Part shown: piece by piece, positions 1 to 8,615 of the stretch
Numbering within the stretch: position 1 is the first letter of the stretch
How the letters are laid out: every line of letters begins with the position of its first letter
Source of the DNA: an uncultured Ruminococcus sp.
GTDB taxonomy: Bacteria; Bacillota; Clostridia; Oscillospirales; Ruminococcaceae
Direction of reading: 5' to 3'
Length of the DNA stretch: 64,000 nt
NCBI GenBank assembly: GCA_900539095.1
Contig: UQAR01000002.1
Location: 8,099-72,098, forward strand
The notes under the pieces: generated by a model
The model's database searches: none
What the model was told of the DNA's origin: nothing
What the model saw: the letters and a program-made list of their open reading frames with translations, nothing else
Program-made: the position numbers and the translations under genes

Positions 1-1
1 T

Positions 2-178
2 GCACCTTGCACTTTTGAAATGATAAATAATCGCTACAGATACAGGCTTATCCTTAAAACACGCAATACTGCGGAGTTTCGTGAGATGATAAAGCACGTT
101 CTTGGCGAGTTCTATAAAAATAAGGAATACCAGACAGTCCGTATCTATGCCGACATAAACGGCGATATCGGGCTTTGA
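2..178 (+). CDS. priA: Primosomal protein N' (PriA helicase), C-terminal fragment
   Basis: Only the last 58 codons are inside the window, so the gene begins upstream of it. The reading frame runs from base 2 to a TGA at 176-178. The residues fit the PriA C-terminal domain: a Pro-Cys segment, then an Arg-Tyr-Arg-Tyr-Arg-Leu strand (the conserved K/R-Y-R-W/Y region), an amphipathic helix, and a closing Val-Arg-Ile-Tyr-Ala-Asp-Ile-Asn strand where PriA usually has V-x-V-D-V-D-P. PriA is a 3'-to-5' helicase that reloads the replisome at stalled forks. priA directly upstream of def and fmt is the usual order in Firmicutes, which supports a call that would be weak from 58 residues alone. Confidence 0.8.
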   Translation, partial: APCTFEMINNRYRYRLILKTRNTAEFREMIKHVLGEFYKNKEYQTVRIYADINGDIGL

Positions 179-196
179 GAAAGGATAGTTAGATAA

Positions 197-658
197 ATGG
201 CACTCAGAAAAATACTTAATAAGAGCGACGAGATACTTCATAAGGTCTGCAAGCCTGTTACAGAATTTGACGACAAGCTTGGTCAGCTCCTTGACGATAT
301 GACAGAAACACTCAAGAACGCTAACGGTGTTGGTCTTGCAGGCCCTCAGGTGGCAAAGCTCAGACGTGTCGTTGTTATAATCATCGACGATAAGGTGTAT
401 GAACTTATAAACCCTGAGATAACATGGCAGAGCGAGGAAAAGCAAAGAGTCCTTGAAGGCTGCCTTTCATGCCCGGGCGAGTGGGGATATGTTACAAGAC
501 CTATGATAGTTAAGTTCAAGGCTCAGGACAGGCACGGCAAGTGGTATGAAATGGAAGTATCAGAGCTGTTCGCACAGTGTGTATGCCATGAACTTGCACA
601 CCTTGAGGGTCATTTGTTCACTGAGATAGTTGAAGAATTTGTAGAGGTCGAGGACTAA
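197..658 (+). CDS. def: Peptide deformylase
   Basis: The 153-aa protein removes the N-formyl group from nascent proteins in the cytoplasm. All three metal-site motifs are present but two are atypical. Motif 1 is GVGLAGPQ at residues 44-51, where most family members have GVGLAAPQ. Motif 2 is EGCLS at 87-91, with metal ligand Cys89. Motif 3 is HELAH at 131-135, where the usual form is HE-I/L-DH. The two His ligands and the catalytic Glu132 are kept, and only the Asp before the second His is Ala. The TAA stop (656-658) shares one base with the fmt ATG, so the two are translationally coupled. The pair acts in sequence: Fmt adds the formyl group and Def removes it. Confidence 0.95.
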   Translation: MALRKILNKSDEILHKVCKPVTEFDDKLGQLLDDMTETLKNANGVGLAGPQVAKLRRVVVIIIDDKVYELINPEITWQSEEKQRVLEGCLSCPGEWGYVTRPMIVKFKAQDRHGKWYEMEVSELFAQCVCHELAHLEGHLFTEIVEEFVEVED

Positions 659-1590
659 TGAAAATAATCTTCATGGGCACTCCTGATTTTGCGGTGCCTA
701 CACTGAAAAGGCTTTATGACTGCGGATATGAGGTGCAGGCGGTCTTTACTCAGCCTGATAAGCCAAAGGGCAGAGGTTATAAGCTTACGCCGCCGCCGGT
801 CAAAGTGCTGGCTCAGGAGCATGACACTCCTGTTTATCAGCCTCAGAGCCTGAAAAAAGACGGCGATGAGTATGTAAAGATCATTGCAGATCTTGCACCT
901 GATTGTATCGTTGTTGCGGCTTACGGAAAAATGCTCCCTAAGTCGGTGCTCAATATACCAAGACTTGGTTGCGTGAACGTCCACGGCTCGCTGCTGCCGA
1001 AATATCGTGGAGCAGGTCCGATACAGTGGGCTGTGCTCAATGACGAGGCTGAGACCGGTATCACGTCAATGCTTATGGGCGAGGGCATGGATACGGGAGA
1101 TATCCTTGTTGAAAGAGCTACACCAATAGGAGAAAACGAAACTGCTGCCGAACTTTTTGACAGGCTAGCCGAAATGGGTGCAGAGGTGCTCACAGATACA
1201 CTTGAAAAGCTTGACAAGGGGGAGATAACCCCAGTTAAGCAGGACGAGAGCCTTGCGACTTATGCACCAATGCTCACCAAAGAGCTTTGCCCTATAGATT
1301 TCACAAAGCCTGTGAGAAAGATACACAAGCAGATATGCGGTCTTTCTGACTGGCCTTGTGCTACTACAGTCCTTGAGGGCAAAAGGCTGAAAGTATATAA
1401 GTCTGAGATAGTTTCCACAAAGCCATGCGGAAAACCTGCGGGCACTGTGGTGGATAACAGCGACTTTTCTGTTGCCTGCTCAGACGGAGTTATAAGATTT
1501 GCTCAGGTGCAGGCTGAAGGTTCGAAGAGAATGGCTACCGCTGATTTCCTCAGAGGCAGACATATCGAGAACGGCACTGTGCTGGGATAA
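658..1590 (+). CDS. fmt: Methionyl-tRNA formyltransferase
   Basis: The 310-aa cytoplasmic enzyme transfers a formyl group from 10-formyl-THF to Met-tRNA(fMet). The N-terminal Rossmann-like domain opens with FMGTPDFAVPTL. The catalytic triad is visible as Asn107 and His109 (in NVHGSLLPKYRGAGPI) and Asp148 (in MDTGDIL). The C-terminal part from about residue 205 is the OB-like tRNA-binding domain. Length is normal for the family. The start overlaps the def stop by one base and rsmB follows 12 bases after the stop. Confidence 0.97.
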   Translation: MKIIFMGTPDFAVPTLKRLYDCGYEVQAVFTQPDKPKGRGYKLTPPPVKVLAQEHDTPVYQPQSLKKDGDEYVKIIADLAPDCIVVAAYGKMLPKSVLNIPRLGCVNVHGSLLPKYRGAGPIQWAVLNDEAETGITSMLMGEGMDTGDILVERATPIGENETAAELFDRLAEMGAEVLTDTLEKLDKGEITPVKQDESLATYAPMLTKELCPIDFTKPVRKIHKQICGLSDWPCATTVLEGKRLKVYKSEIVSTKPCGKPAGTVVDNSDFSVACSDGVIRFAQVQAEGSKRMATADFLRGRHIENGTVLG

Positions 1591-1602
1591 TTCGGAGGAA
1601 CT

Positions 1603-2919
1603 ATGGGAAACGCCAGAAAAACGGTTTTAAGACTGCTGACAAGGCTTGAAAACAGCGGCTCGTATTCAAATATCCTTCTTGACGAGGGCCTTGAAAGGTC
1701 AGACCTTTCCCCTCAGGACAAGAAATTCGCCGCAGCTCTTTTCTACGGCGTTTTGGAAAGACAGATAACTCTCGACAGCATTATTCGGGAATATTCACGC
1801 AACCCTAAGAATAAGCTTGGTACTGAGGTCAGAGTTATCTTGAGAATGGGTCTTTATCAGCTTTTGTATATGGATTCTGTCCCTGACAATGCGGCGGTGG
1901 ACGAGTCTGTAAAGCTTGCGAAGAAAAACAGAAACCCTGCGGCAAGCGGATTTATAAACGCAATGCTCAGGGAATTTATAAGAAACGATAAAAAACTTCC
2001 AAAGGGCAGAAATGCCGCTGAGGAGCTTTCTATAGAATACTCCGCACCGGTTTGGCTGACGGAGAAATGGACAAGGGAATATGGCAAGGAAGTTTGCCTT
2101 GAAATGCTAAAGACCTCTGTGGGACGAGCTCCTGTCACTGTGAGAGTGAACACTGTGTTTCATTCTCTTGAAAGCACCCTTGATATGCTTGCCGAGGAGG
2201 GCATCACCTTTGAAAGGCTCTCCGTGCTGCCTGACTGTATAAGGATATGCGGTGCAGGAGCGGTGGAGCATACTAAAGCTTACAAAGAGGGCAGGATACA
2301 CGTTCAGGATCTGTCGAGCCAGCTTTGCTGTGCGGCTCTTGATCCAAAGGAGAACGATACAGTGCTTGACCTTTGTGCCGCACCGGGTGGAAAGACTTTC
2401 ACCATTGCCGAGCGCATGAACAACAAGGGCAGGGTGCTTGCTTTCGATCTGCACAAGAACCGTGCAGGGCTTATTGAAAGCGGAGCGAAAAGGCTCGGTC
2501 TTGACTGCGTGACCGCAGGAGTGAACAACGCTAAGGTCTTCAGCGAGGATATGCCAAAGGCTGATAAGGTGCTTTGCGACGCTCCTTGTTCCGGACTGGG
2601 CGTTATAAGAAGAAAACCTGAGATAAAGTATAAAGAACCCTCAGATTTCGACAGACTTCCCGAAATACAGTATGATATACTGAAAACATCGGCAGAGTAT
2701 GTAAAAGTTGGCGGAACGCTGGTGTATTCCACCTGCACGCTGTCAAGGGCGGAAAATGACGAGGTGGCAGACCGATTTTTGGCTGAACACCCTGATTTTG
2801 AGCCTGCACCGCTTGGCGAGGCTTTCAGCAGCGACAGCGGTCTTTGCAGAATGTCTATCACACCTGCAAAATATGATTCAGACGGATTTTTTATTGCTAA
2901 GTTTATCAGGCTGAGGTGA
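1603..2919 (+). CDS. rsmB: 16S rRNA (cytosine(967)-C(5))-methyltransferase
   Basis: The 438-aa protein has the two-domain RsmB layout. Residues 1-130 form the NusB-like all-helical RNA-binding domain. The C-terminal half is a SAM-dependent m5C methyltransferase with SAM-binding LDLCAAPGGKTF around 256-266, DAPCSGLG at 326-333 with Cys329, and YSTCT at 375-379 with the second catalytic-site Cys378. A GGAGG-type ribosome site lies just before the ATG at 1603. It is the fourth gene of the operon and its stop is followed by rlmN after four bases. Confidence 0.96.
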   Translation: MGNARKTVLRLLTRLENSGSYSNILLDEGLERSDLSPQDKKFAAALFYGVLERQITLDSIIREYSRNPKNKLGTEVRVILRMGLYQLLYMDSVPDNAAVDESVKLAKKNRNPAASGFINAMLREFIRNDKKLPKGRNAAEELSIEYSAPVWLTEKWTREYGKEVCLEMLKTSVGRAPVTVRVNTVFHSLESTLDMLAEEGITFERLSVLPDCIRICGAGAVEHTKAYKEGRIHVQDLSSQLCCAALDPKENDTVLDLCAAPGGKTFTIAERMNNKGRVLAFDLHKNRAGLIESGAKRLGLDCVTAGVNNAKVFSEDMPKADKVLCDAPCSGLGVIRRKPEIKYKEPSDFDRLPEIQYDILKTSAEYVKVGGTLVYSTCTLSRAENDEVADRFLAEHPDFEPAPLGEAFSSDSGLCRMSITPAKYDSDGFFIAKFIRLR

Positions 2920-2923
2920 TTAT

Positions 2924-3970
2924 TTGGTAGCTTTTGATGATAATGGAAAAATAGATATACTGGGACTTCTGCCTGAGGAGCTTGAGGCTGAGATACTGAA
3001 ACTTGGCGAAAAGAAGTTCAGGGCAGGGCAGATATTTGACTGGCTGCACGTAAAACGTGTGTCAAGTTTTAATGAAATGACTAATCTATCTGTACAATTA
3101 CGGAATCTGCTGAATGAAAAATTTTGTTTAAAATCACTATTTGTGTCAAAAAAGCTTGAATCTCATACCGATAATACTGTAAAATATCTATATGAGCTTG
3201 AGGACGGCAATCATGTGGAATCTGTAATAATGGAATACAGCTATGGAAACACCATTTGCGTGTCCACACAGGTGGGCTGTAAAATGGGCTGCCGTTTCTG
3301 TGCGTCAACTATCGCAGGGTTCAAACGCAACCTTACGTCCTCGGAGATACTGGGGCAGATATACGCCTCGGAGCGTGACAGTGGAAGAAAGATATCTGGC
3401 GTTGTGCTTATGGGAATAGGCGAACCTATGGATAATTTCGACAACGTGGTGAATTTTCTTGAAGTGCTGTCATGTCCTAAAGGTTTTAATATGTCGCTCA
3501 GGCACGTTTCGGTGTCTACCTGCGGCATAGTACCGAGAATTTATGAGCTTGCAGAGAAAAAACTGGGCATAACACTGTCCATATCCCTGCACGCATCTAA
3601 TAATAAGAGCAGAAGTGAGATAATGCCTGTGAATGACAGGTATGACATAAATGAACTTCTTGCAGCCTGCCGATACTATTTTAAGGTAACGGGCAGGAGG
3701 ATTTCCTTTGAATATGCTTTGATAGACGGGCATAACGATTCCATGGAGGACGCCAAAGAGCTGGCGGAACTTCTTGGCGGTTTTGTCTGTCATGTTAATA
3801 TAATCCCTGTTAATAAGATAAAGGAGCGTAATTATCATTCTGACAGAAGGTCAGCCAACAGGTTCAGAGAATATCTGGATAAGCTTGGGATAAACGCTAC
3901 TGTGCGGCGGACTTTGGGAGCGGATATAGACGCTGCCTGCGGTCAGCTGAGAAGGGAATATGAGATCTGA
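2924..3970 (+). CDS. rlmN: 23S rRNA (adenine(2503)-C(2))-methyltransferase, radical SAM
   Basis: The 348-aa radical SAM enzyme methylates A2503 of 23S rRNA and A37 of some tRNAs. The 4Fe-4S motif CKMGCRFC gives Cys119, Cys123 and Cys126. The two mechanistic cysteines of RlmN are also in place: Cys112 (in ICVSTQVGC) and Cys339 near the C-terminus (in DAACGQL). GEPMDN at about 166-171 is the family signature. The start is a TTG at 2924, placed correctly behind a GAGGTGA ribosome site that overlaps the rsmB stop. RlmN should be distinguished from Cfr, which methylates C8; the neighbourhood and sequence favour RlmN. Confidence 0.95.
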   Translation: MVAFDDNGKIDILGLLPEELEAEILKLGEKKFRAGQIFDWLHVKRVSSFNEMTNLSVQLRNLLNEKFCLKSLFVSKKLESHTDNTVKYLYELEDGNHVESVIMEYSYGNTICVSTQVGCKMGCRFCASTIAGFKRNLTSSEILGQIYASERDSGRKISGVVLMGIGEPMDNFDNVVNFLEVLSCPKGFNMSLRHVSVSTCGIVPRIYELAEKKLGITLSISLHASNNKSRSEIMPVNDRYDINELLAACRYYFKVTGRRISFEYALIDGHNDSMEDAKELAELLGGFVCHVNIIPVNKIKERNYHSDRRSANRFREYLDKLGINATVRRTLGADIDAACGQLRREYEI

Positions 3971-3988
3971 TAAAAGGTGGTGAATTGC

Positions 3989-4717
3989 TTGTTTATAGCG
4001 TCTGATACGGACATCGGAAAAAAACGCAGCGAAAATCAGGATAGGGTGCATACCGAGTTCCTTGCTGACAATATTGCGGTCGCCGTTGTTTGCGACGGTA
4101 TGGGCGGAGCGTCATCAGGCGGAGTTGCCAGTCAGCTTGCCATTGACGCAGTGGTGAAACGCATCAAGGAAAATTTCCGAGAGAATATGAAACCAAATTC
4201 CATAAGAAACCTTATGCTTACGTCGGTGCACTATGCAAACACGCTGGTGTATGGTAAAAGCAAGGAGGATATCGACAAAAACGGCATGGGCACGACCTGT
4301 GTTGCGGCTTTGGTGGTGAACAAAACGGTCTATATGGTGAGCGTTGGCGACAGCAGAGGCTATCTGCTCACAAAGGACGGTATAACGCAGATCACCACGG
4401 ATCATACTTATGTGGAAATGCTCTACAGATCTGGTCAGATAACCAAGGAAGAGGCTGCAAATCATCATATGAGAAACGTTATCACAAAGGCTGTGGGCGT
4501 TGAATCTGATGTTGAGGTGGATTATTTCGAGCTTGAGGAAAATGACAACTTTGCGGTGCTGCTTTGCTCTGACGGTCTGACAAATTACTGCACGGACAAG
4601 ATGATATATGAAACTGTGTTCGGCAATAATCTTGACGAGGCTATAAAACAGCTTATCGCTTTTGCGAACGAGTGCGGCGGAAAGGACAATATCACCGCTG
4701 CGGTCATAGCGAACTAA
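3989..4717 (+). CDS. prpC: PP2C-family Ser/Thr protein phosphatase (PrpC/Stp)
   Basis: This is a metal-dependent PP2C phosphatase that reverses phosphorylation by the downstream PASTA kinase. Family motifs are TDIGKKRSENQD near the N-terminus, VCDGMGGASSGG, VGDSRGYL, LLCSDGLTNY and KDNITAAVI, together supplying the Asp/Gly metal ligands. The reading frame is open from a GTG at 3977, but that codon sits inside the ribosome-binding site (AAAGGTGG at 3973-3980). A TTG at 3989 lies 8 bases downstream of it and gives an N-terminus that aligns with PrpC (MFIASDTDIGKKR), so it is chosen here, giving 242 aa. No transmembrane segment is seen. Gene order rlmN-prpC-prkC is standard in Firmicutes. Confidence 0.93.
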   Translation: MFIASDTDIGKKRSENQDRVHTEFLADNIAVAVVCDGMGGASSGGVASQLAIDAVVKRIKENFRENMKPNSIRNLMLTSVHYANTLVYGKSKEDIDKNGMGTTCVAALVVNKTVYMVSVGDSRGYLLTKDGITQITTDHTYVEMLYRSGQITKEEAANHHMRNVITKAVGVESDVEVDYFELEENDNFAVLLCSDGLTNYCTDKMIYETVFGNNLDEAIKQLIAFANECGGKDNITAAVIAN

Positions 4718-4759
4718 CAGGACGACAATAAAACTAAAATAAATTGGGAGTTGAATTTT

Positions 4760-6898
4760 ATGGATTCTAATATCGGCAAAAAGCTTGACGGCAGATATGA
4801 GATAACCGAGCTTATCGGCGTTGGCGGCATGGCTGACGTTTATAAAGCTGTTGACGTAATGGAAAACCGTACTGTTGCGGTGAAGATACTTAAACCTGAG
4901 TTTTCACAGAACGAGGAATTTCTCAGACGTTTCAGAAACGAGAGCAAGGCTATCGCAGTGCTTTCACACCCTAATATCGTGAAGATATATGACGTTGGAT
5001 TTTCTGATGAGATACAGTTCATCGTTATGGAATATATCGACGGAATCACACTTAAAGAGTTTATCGAGCAGCAGGGCGTGCTCAGATGGAAAGACGCTTT
5101 GCACTTTGTAACGCAGATACTCCGTGCACTTCAGCACGCTCATGACAAGGGTATCGTTCACAGAGATATCAAGCCGCAGAATATAATGCTTTTCCCTGAC
5201 GGAACTATAAAGGTCATGGACTTTGGTATCGCAAGATTTTCAAGGATAGACGGAAAGACCCTTTCCGACAAGACTATCGGTTCTGTTCACTATATCTCAC
5301 CTGAGCAGGCAAGAGGCGATATGACAGATGAGAGATCTGACATTTACTCTGTAGGCGTAATGCTTTATGAGATGCTTACAGGAAGAAAGCCTTTTGACGG
5401 CGAAAATCCTGTGGCTATCGCTCTCAAGCATATGCAGGAAGATCCTGTTCCGCCAAGAGAGATAATGCCTTCTATCCCTGAGGCTCTGGAAGAGATCGTT
5501 ATGCACGCTATGGAAAGAGATCCTGCAAGACGTTATCAGTCAGCAGCTGAGATGATAAAGGATATAGATACTTTTAAGCTCAATCCGTCTGTAGTTTTCG
5601 GATATAAGAACAATCCTGTTCCGCTGCCTGCAGTTAATGATAACAGGTATTTCGATGACGAGCAGGACGATGAAGATTATGATGACGACGAGGAATATGA
5701 GGACGATGACGAAGAGTCGGAGGACGATGAGGAGGAAGAGGACGAGAAAAAGCGTTCTTACGTTGTTCCTATCCTGCTGGCTGTTACAGTAGCTGTGGTT
5801 ATCATCGCTGCGTTTATCATCGTTGGCGTTGTGTTCAAGTCATTCAGCGGTTCAAACGGTATGCATACAGGTACGGTAACTCTGCCTAATTTCGTGGGCA
5901 AGAATATCGTCCAGGTAGAGCAGGACTATAAGGACAAGCTTAAATTCGATATCACAGAAGAATATAACGATCAGTATGACGAAGGAATAATCACATTCCA
6001 GGGCCAGGCAGCAGGAAAGTCAGTCAAGGAAGGCTTTACTGTTACACTTACTGTAAGTAAGGGCAAGAAAATGGCTACTATCCCTGACATGGTGAAGAAA
6101 GACGGCACTGTGGCAGAAAGTGAGCTTAAAGCTGCCGGATTCGTAGTCGTAAAGAGAGATATCTGGTCTGACGATATCGGCTCAGGTCTTGTTGTAAAGA
6201 CACAGCCGGCAGCAGGCGAGCAGTATGCTGTAGGTGCAACTGTTACACTGTTTGTAAGTAAAGGACCTGTTGAAACAAGAGTTAAGGTACCAAGCGTTGT
6301 AGGTCTTACAGAAGAGAAGGCTGTTGCAATGCTCAAGGAGAACAAGCTCAAGGCTGAGGTCAAGGAGATCGAGCATGAGGGCGACAAGGGCAAGGTAATC
6401 GAGCAGGATACAGATGAGGGCACATACGTTGAGCGTGACACAACAGTTACTATCTACGTTTCTACCGGCGAAACTTCACCTGTTGAGGTAACATTCTCAC
6501 TGCCACTTCCAAGCGGTATCCACGGTTCATATTCTATCGATATCTACAACAACGGCAACGTTGCATACACACAGAAGATTGGCAGCGGCGAGTCTGTTGC
6601 AGGCGGTTCTGTAAACGTAACTGTTAAGGGCAAAAAGACTGAAACACTGACTATCTTCATCACAAATGACGAGAATCAGCAGAAGTGCCGCTACGCAGTT
6701 TACGATATCGACTATGATAAAAAGACGGCTACCCTCAGTGGAAGTCTGAATGAAAGCGGTCTGAGAGACATCACTCCGACAACAACTACAACAACTACTA
6801 CATCTGCGACTACGACAGAGCCTACCACGACTACAACAACGACTTCTGAGCAGCCGGCACCAGAGCCTGAGCAGCCAGCAGACGAGCAGGGTCAGTAG
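4760..6898 (+). CDS. prkC: PASTA-domain Ser/Thr protein kinase (PrkC/Stk)
   Basis: This membrane kinase senses peptidoglycan fragments or lipid II and phosphorylates cytoplasmic targets. From the ATG at 4760 (GGGAG nine bases upstream; the frame also opens at a TTG at 4751) it has 712 residues. Residues 10-270 are a Hanks-type kinase with a glycine loop (GVGGMADVYK), Lys42, HRDIKPQN at 134-141, DFG at 154-156 and an SPEQARGD activation segment. Next come a strongly acidic Asp/Glu linker (about 298-330), one transmembrane helix (about 334-359) and three PASTA repeats (about 372-434, 438-503, 507-571). An extra extracellular beta-rich domain (about 575-670) and a Thr-rich tail follow; many PrkC proteins end soon after the PASTA repeats. 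It is cotranscribed with its phosphatase. Confidence 0.95.
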   Translation: MDSNIGKKLDGRYEITELIGVGGMADVYKAVDVMENRTVAVKILKPEFSQNEEFLRRFRNESKAIAVLSHPNIVKIYDVGFSDEIQFIVMEYIDGITLKEFIEQQGVLRWKDALHFVTQILRALQHAHDKGIVHRDIKPQNIMLFPDGTIKVMDFGIARFSRIDGKTLSDKTIGSVHYISPEQARGDMTDERSDIYSVGVMLYEMLTGRKPFDGENPVAIALKHMQEDPVPPREIMPSIPEALEEIVMHAMERDPARRYQSAAEMIKDIDTFKLNPSVVFGYKNNPVPLPAVNDNRYFDDEQDDEDYDDDEEYEDDDEESEDDEEEEDEKKRSYVVPILLAVTVAVVIIAAFIIVGVVFKSFSGSNGMHTGTVTLPNFVGKNIVQVEQDYKDKLKFDITEEYNDQYDEGIITFQGQAAGKSVKEGFTVTLTVSKGKKMATIPDMVKKDGTVAESELKAAGFVVVKRDIWSDDIGSGLVVKTQPAAGEQYAVGATVTLFVSKGPVETRVKVPSVVGLTEEKAVAMLKENKLKAEVKEIEHEGDKGKVIEQDTDEGTYVERDTTVTIYVSTGETSPVEVTFSLPLPSGIHGSYSIDIYNNGNVAYTQKIGSGESVAGGSVNVTVKGKKTETLTIFITNDENQQKCRYAVYDIDYDKKTATLSGSLNESGLRDITPTTTTTTTTSATTTEPTTTTTTTSEQPAPEPEQPADEQGQ

Positions 6899-6901
6899 TT
6901 C

Positions 6902-7786
6902 ATGAACGGAATAATCGTTAAAGCTATCGGAGGCATCTACCATGTAGAAGCCTCCGACGGCGTTTATGAATGTAAGGCAAGGGGACTTTTCAGAAAGAAA
7001 AATATATCCCCAGTGTGCGGCGACAGGGTAGAATTTTCACTGGAGGACGACGGCTGCGGCGTTATAGAAAAGATAGAGGAAAGGCGTTCCATTCTTATAA
7101 GACCGCCGCTTGCTAATCTCGACGTGCTGGTGTTCGTTTCTTCGACCTGCGAGCCTAAGCCTAATCTTTTGCTGCTTGATAAATTTATCGCTATAGCTGT
7201 GTTCAAGAAGATAGAGCCTATCGTTGTTTTCACAAAGATAGACAGGGCAGGTTGTGATGAGCTGGTCGATATTTACAAGAGTGCAGGTATAAAGACCTTT
7301 CAGGTGGACAACACCACAGGCGAGGGCAGCGATGCCGTAAAGGCGGCACTTGAGGGAAAGCTGTCGGCATTCACCGGCAACACAGGAGTTGGAAAATCTT
7401 CGCTGCTCAATAATATGTTCCCGACGCTTGGGCTTGCCACCAACGAGATAAGCAAAAAGCTTGGCAGAGGAAAGCACACCACTCGCCATGTGGAGCTTTA
7501 TAAACTTGAGGGCGGCGGATATATCGCCGATACCCCTGGGTTCTCTTCTTTTGATACCAACAGATATGACATTATTTTCAAGGACAAGCTTGCAGGCTGT
7601 TTCCCTGAGTTTGAAAAATACGAGGGAAAGTGCAGATTCCCTGATTGCAGCCACACAAAGGAAAAGGGCTGTGCGGTGATAGAGGCGGTAAAAAACGGCG
7701 AGATAGCGAAGTCAAGACACGAGAGCTATGTTGAAATGTACGAGCAGGCAAAGCAGCTGAAGGAGTGGGAATATAAAAATGAGTAA
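6902..7786 (+). CDS. rsgA: Ribosome small-subunit-dependent GTPase A
   Basis: The 294-aa circularly permuted GTPase assists late 30S subunit maturation. It has an OB-fold N-terminus (1-70). The permuted GTPase follows, with G4 (VFTKID, about 108-113) before G1 (GNTGVGKSSLLN, about 161-172) and G3 (DTPG, about 217-220). A C-terminal zinc finger has CRFPDCSHTKEKGC. The ATG lies three bases after the prkC stop with no strong ribosome site, suggesting coupling to the kinase gene. The last 8 bases overlap thiN. In Bacillus an rpe gene sits between rsgA and thiN; it is absent here. Confidence 0.95.
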   Translation: MNGIIVKAIGGIYHVEASDGVYECKARGLFRKKNISPVCGDRVEFSLEDDGCGVIEKIEERRSILIRPPLANLDVLVFVSSTCEPKPNLLLLDKFIAIAVFKKIEPIVVFTKIDRAGCDELVDIYKSAGIKTFQVDNTTGEGSDAVKAALEGKLSAFTGNTGVGKSSLLNNMFPTLGLATNEISKKLGRGKHTTRHVELYKLEGGGYIADTPGFSSFDTNRYDIIFKDKLAGCFPEFEKYEGKCRFPDCSHTKEKGCAVIEAVKNGEIAKSRHESYVEMYEQAKQLKEWEYKNE

Positions 7787-8441
7787 AAAATGCACTATTT
7801 TTTCAGGCGGCGAGGCTGTTTCGGCTCAGTGCGTCAGTGAATACAAGGAGTTTATCGACAATTCGCTGGTAATATCTGCCGACAGTGGCTATAAGCTTGC
7901 ACAGGCGGTGGGCGTGAAATCGGACATTATAATGGGAGATTTTGACTCTGCCGAAAGACCTGTTTTTGACAATATAGAGATATTCCCCTCGGAAAAGGAC
8001 GATACAGACCTTATGCTTGCAATAAAGCAGGGGTTCGAGTCGGGGTGTGATGATTTTCTCATATTCGGTGCAACTGGCGGACGGATAGACCACCTGCTTG
8101 GAAATATCCAGTCTTTGGGATATATTTTATCTCACGGCGGTGAGGGCGTTATTGCTGCGGACAGGGAGATAATGCGGCTTTACCGTGCAGGCAGCTATAA
8201 GATATATGACCGTGAGGGATTTTCGTTCTCACTTGTGGCGTATACTGACAAGGTAGAGGGTCTGACCATAAAGGGTGCGAAGTATGAAGTGGAGGACTGT
8301 ACGCTGACTAATGATTTTCCTCTTGGCATATCAAATGTTATCAAGGGAGTCGAGGGTCAGGACGGAAGAAAATATGCTGAGATATCGTTCAAAAGCGGAT
8401 ATTTGCTTGCTGTGCAGTCATATTTAGTAACCGATTTTTGA
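7779..8441 (+). CDS. thiN: Thiamine pyrophosphokinase
   Basis: The 220-aa enzyme transfers pyrophosphate from ATP to thiamine, giving thiamine diphosphate. The catalytic N-terminal domain shows SADSGYKLA, the metal-binding IMGDFDSAE, PSEKDDTDLMLAI and FGATGGRIDHLLGNI. The C-terminal half is the beta-rich thiamine-binding domain. Length is typical. It overlaps the end of rsgA by 8 bases and is followed after 43 bases by spoVM, the same order as in Bacillus. Confidence 0.93.
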   Translation: MSKKCTIFSGGEAVSAQCVSEYKEFIDNSLVISADSGYKLAQAVGVKSDIIMGDFDSAERPVFDNIEIFPSEKDDTDLMLAIKQGFESGCDDFLIFGATGGRIDHLLGNIQSLGYILSHGGEGVIAADREIMRLYRAGSYKIYDREGFSFSLVAYTDKVEGLTIKGAKYEVEDCTLTNDFPLGISNVIKGVEGQDGRKYAEISFKSGYLLAVQSYLVTDF

Positions 8442-8484
8442 TCTTTGAATAATATAAACTATAACATTTCGGGAGGTAATACTT

Positions 8485-8568
8485 ATGAAAGTTGTAGTTG
8501 TGAAGAGTCCAAAGGTCATATCGGGGATAATGAGGCTTATTTTCAAGATAAAAAAGGAAGAAGAATAA
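8485..8568 (+). CDS. spoVM: SpoVM-like spore coat anchoring peptide, 27 aa
   Basis: A 27-codon gene begins at an ATG eight bases after a strong GGGAGG ribosome site (8471-8476) and stops with TAA at 8566-8568. The peptide begins MKVVVVKSPKVISGIMRLIF and ends in a lysine/glutamate-rich tail. This is the SpoVM pattern: a short amphipathic helix with a Pro near residue 9 and a basic C-terminus. SpoVM binds the positively curved forespore membrane in the mother cell and recruits the coat ATPase SpoIVA. In Bacillus subtilis spoVM also lies directly downstream of thiN, so sequence pattern and synteny agree. It is easily missed because it is below usual ORF length limits. Confidence 0.85.
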   Translation: MKVVVVKSPKVISGIMRLIFKIKKEEE

Positions 8569-8578
8569 ATGATAAAAT

Positions 8579-8610
8579 GGCAGACTGTTACGAAACGGTC
8601 TGCCTTTTTT
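8579..8610 (+). terminator. Intrinsic terminator after spoVM
   Basis: Arms GGCAGACTG and CGGTCTGCC form a 9-bp stem with one G-T pair around an 8-base loop, followed by six Ts. It ends the priA-spoVM operon. Confidence 0.85.
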
Positions 8611-8615
8611 ATCGC

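Noticed and set aside
2304..2861. Long open frame on the minus strand inside rsmB (185 codons)
   Set aside because: Ser-rich, no ribosome site, entirely antisense to a convincing rsmB with all catalytic motifs.
6775..6845. ACA/ACT-rich repeat near the end of prkC as a possible assembly error
   Set aside because: It stays in frame and encodes a Thr-rich tail common on surface proteins of gut clostridia.
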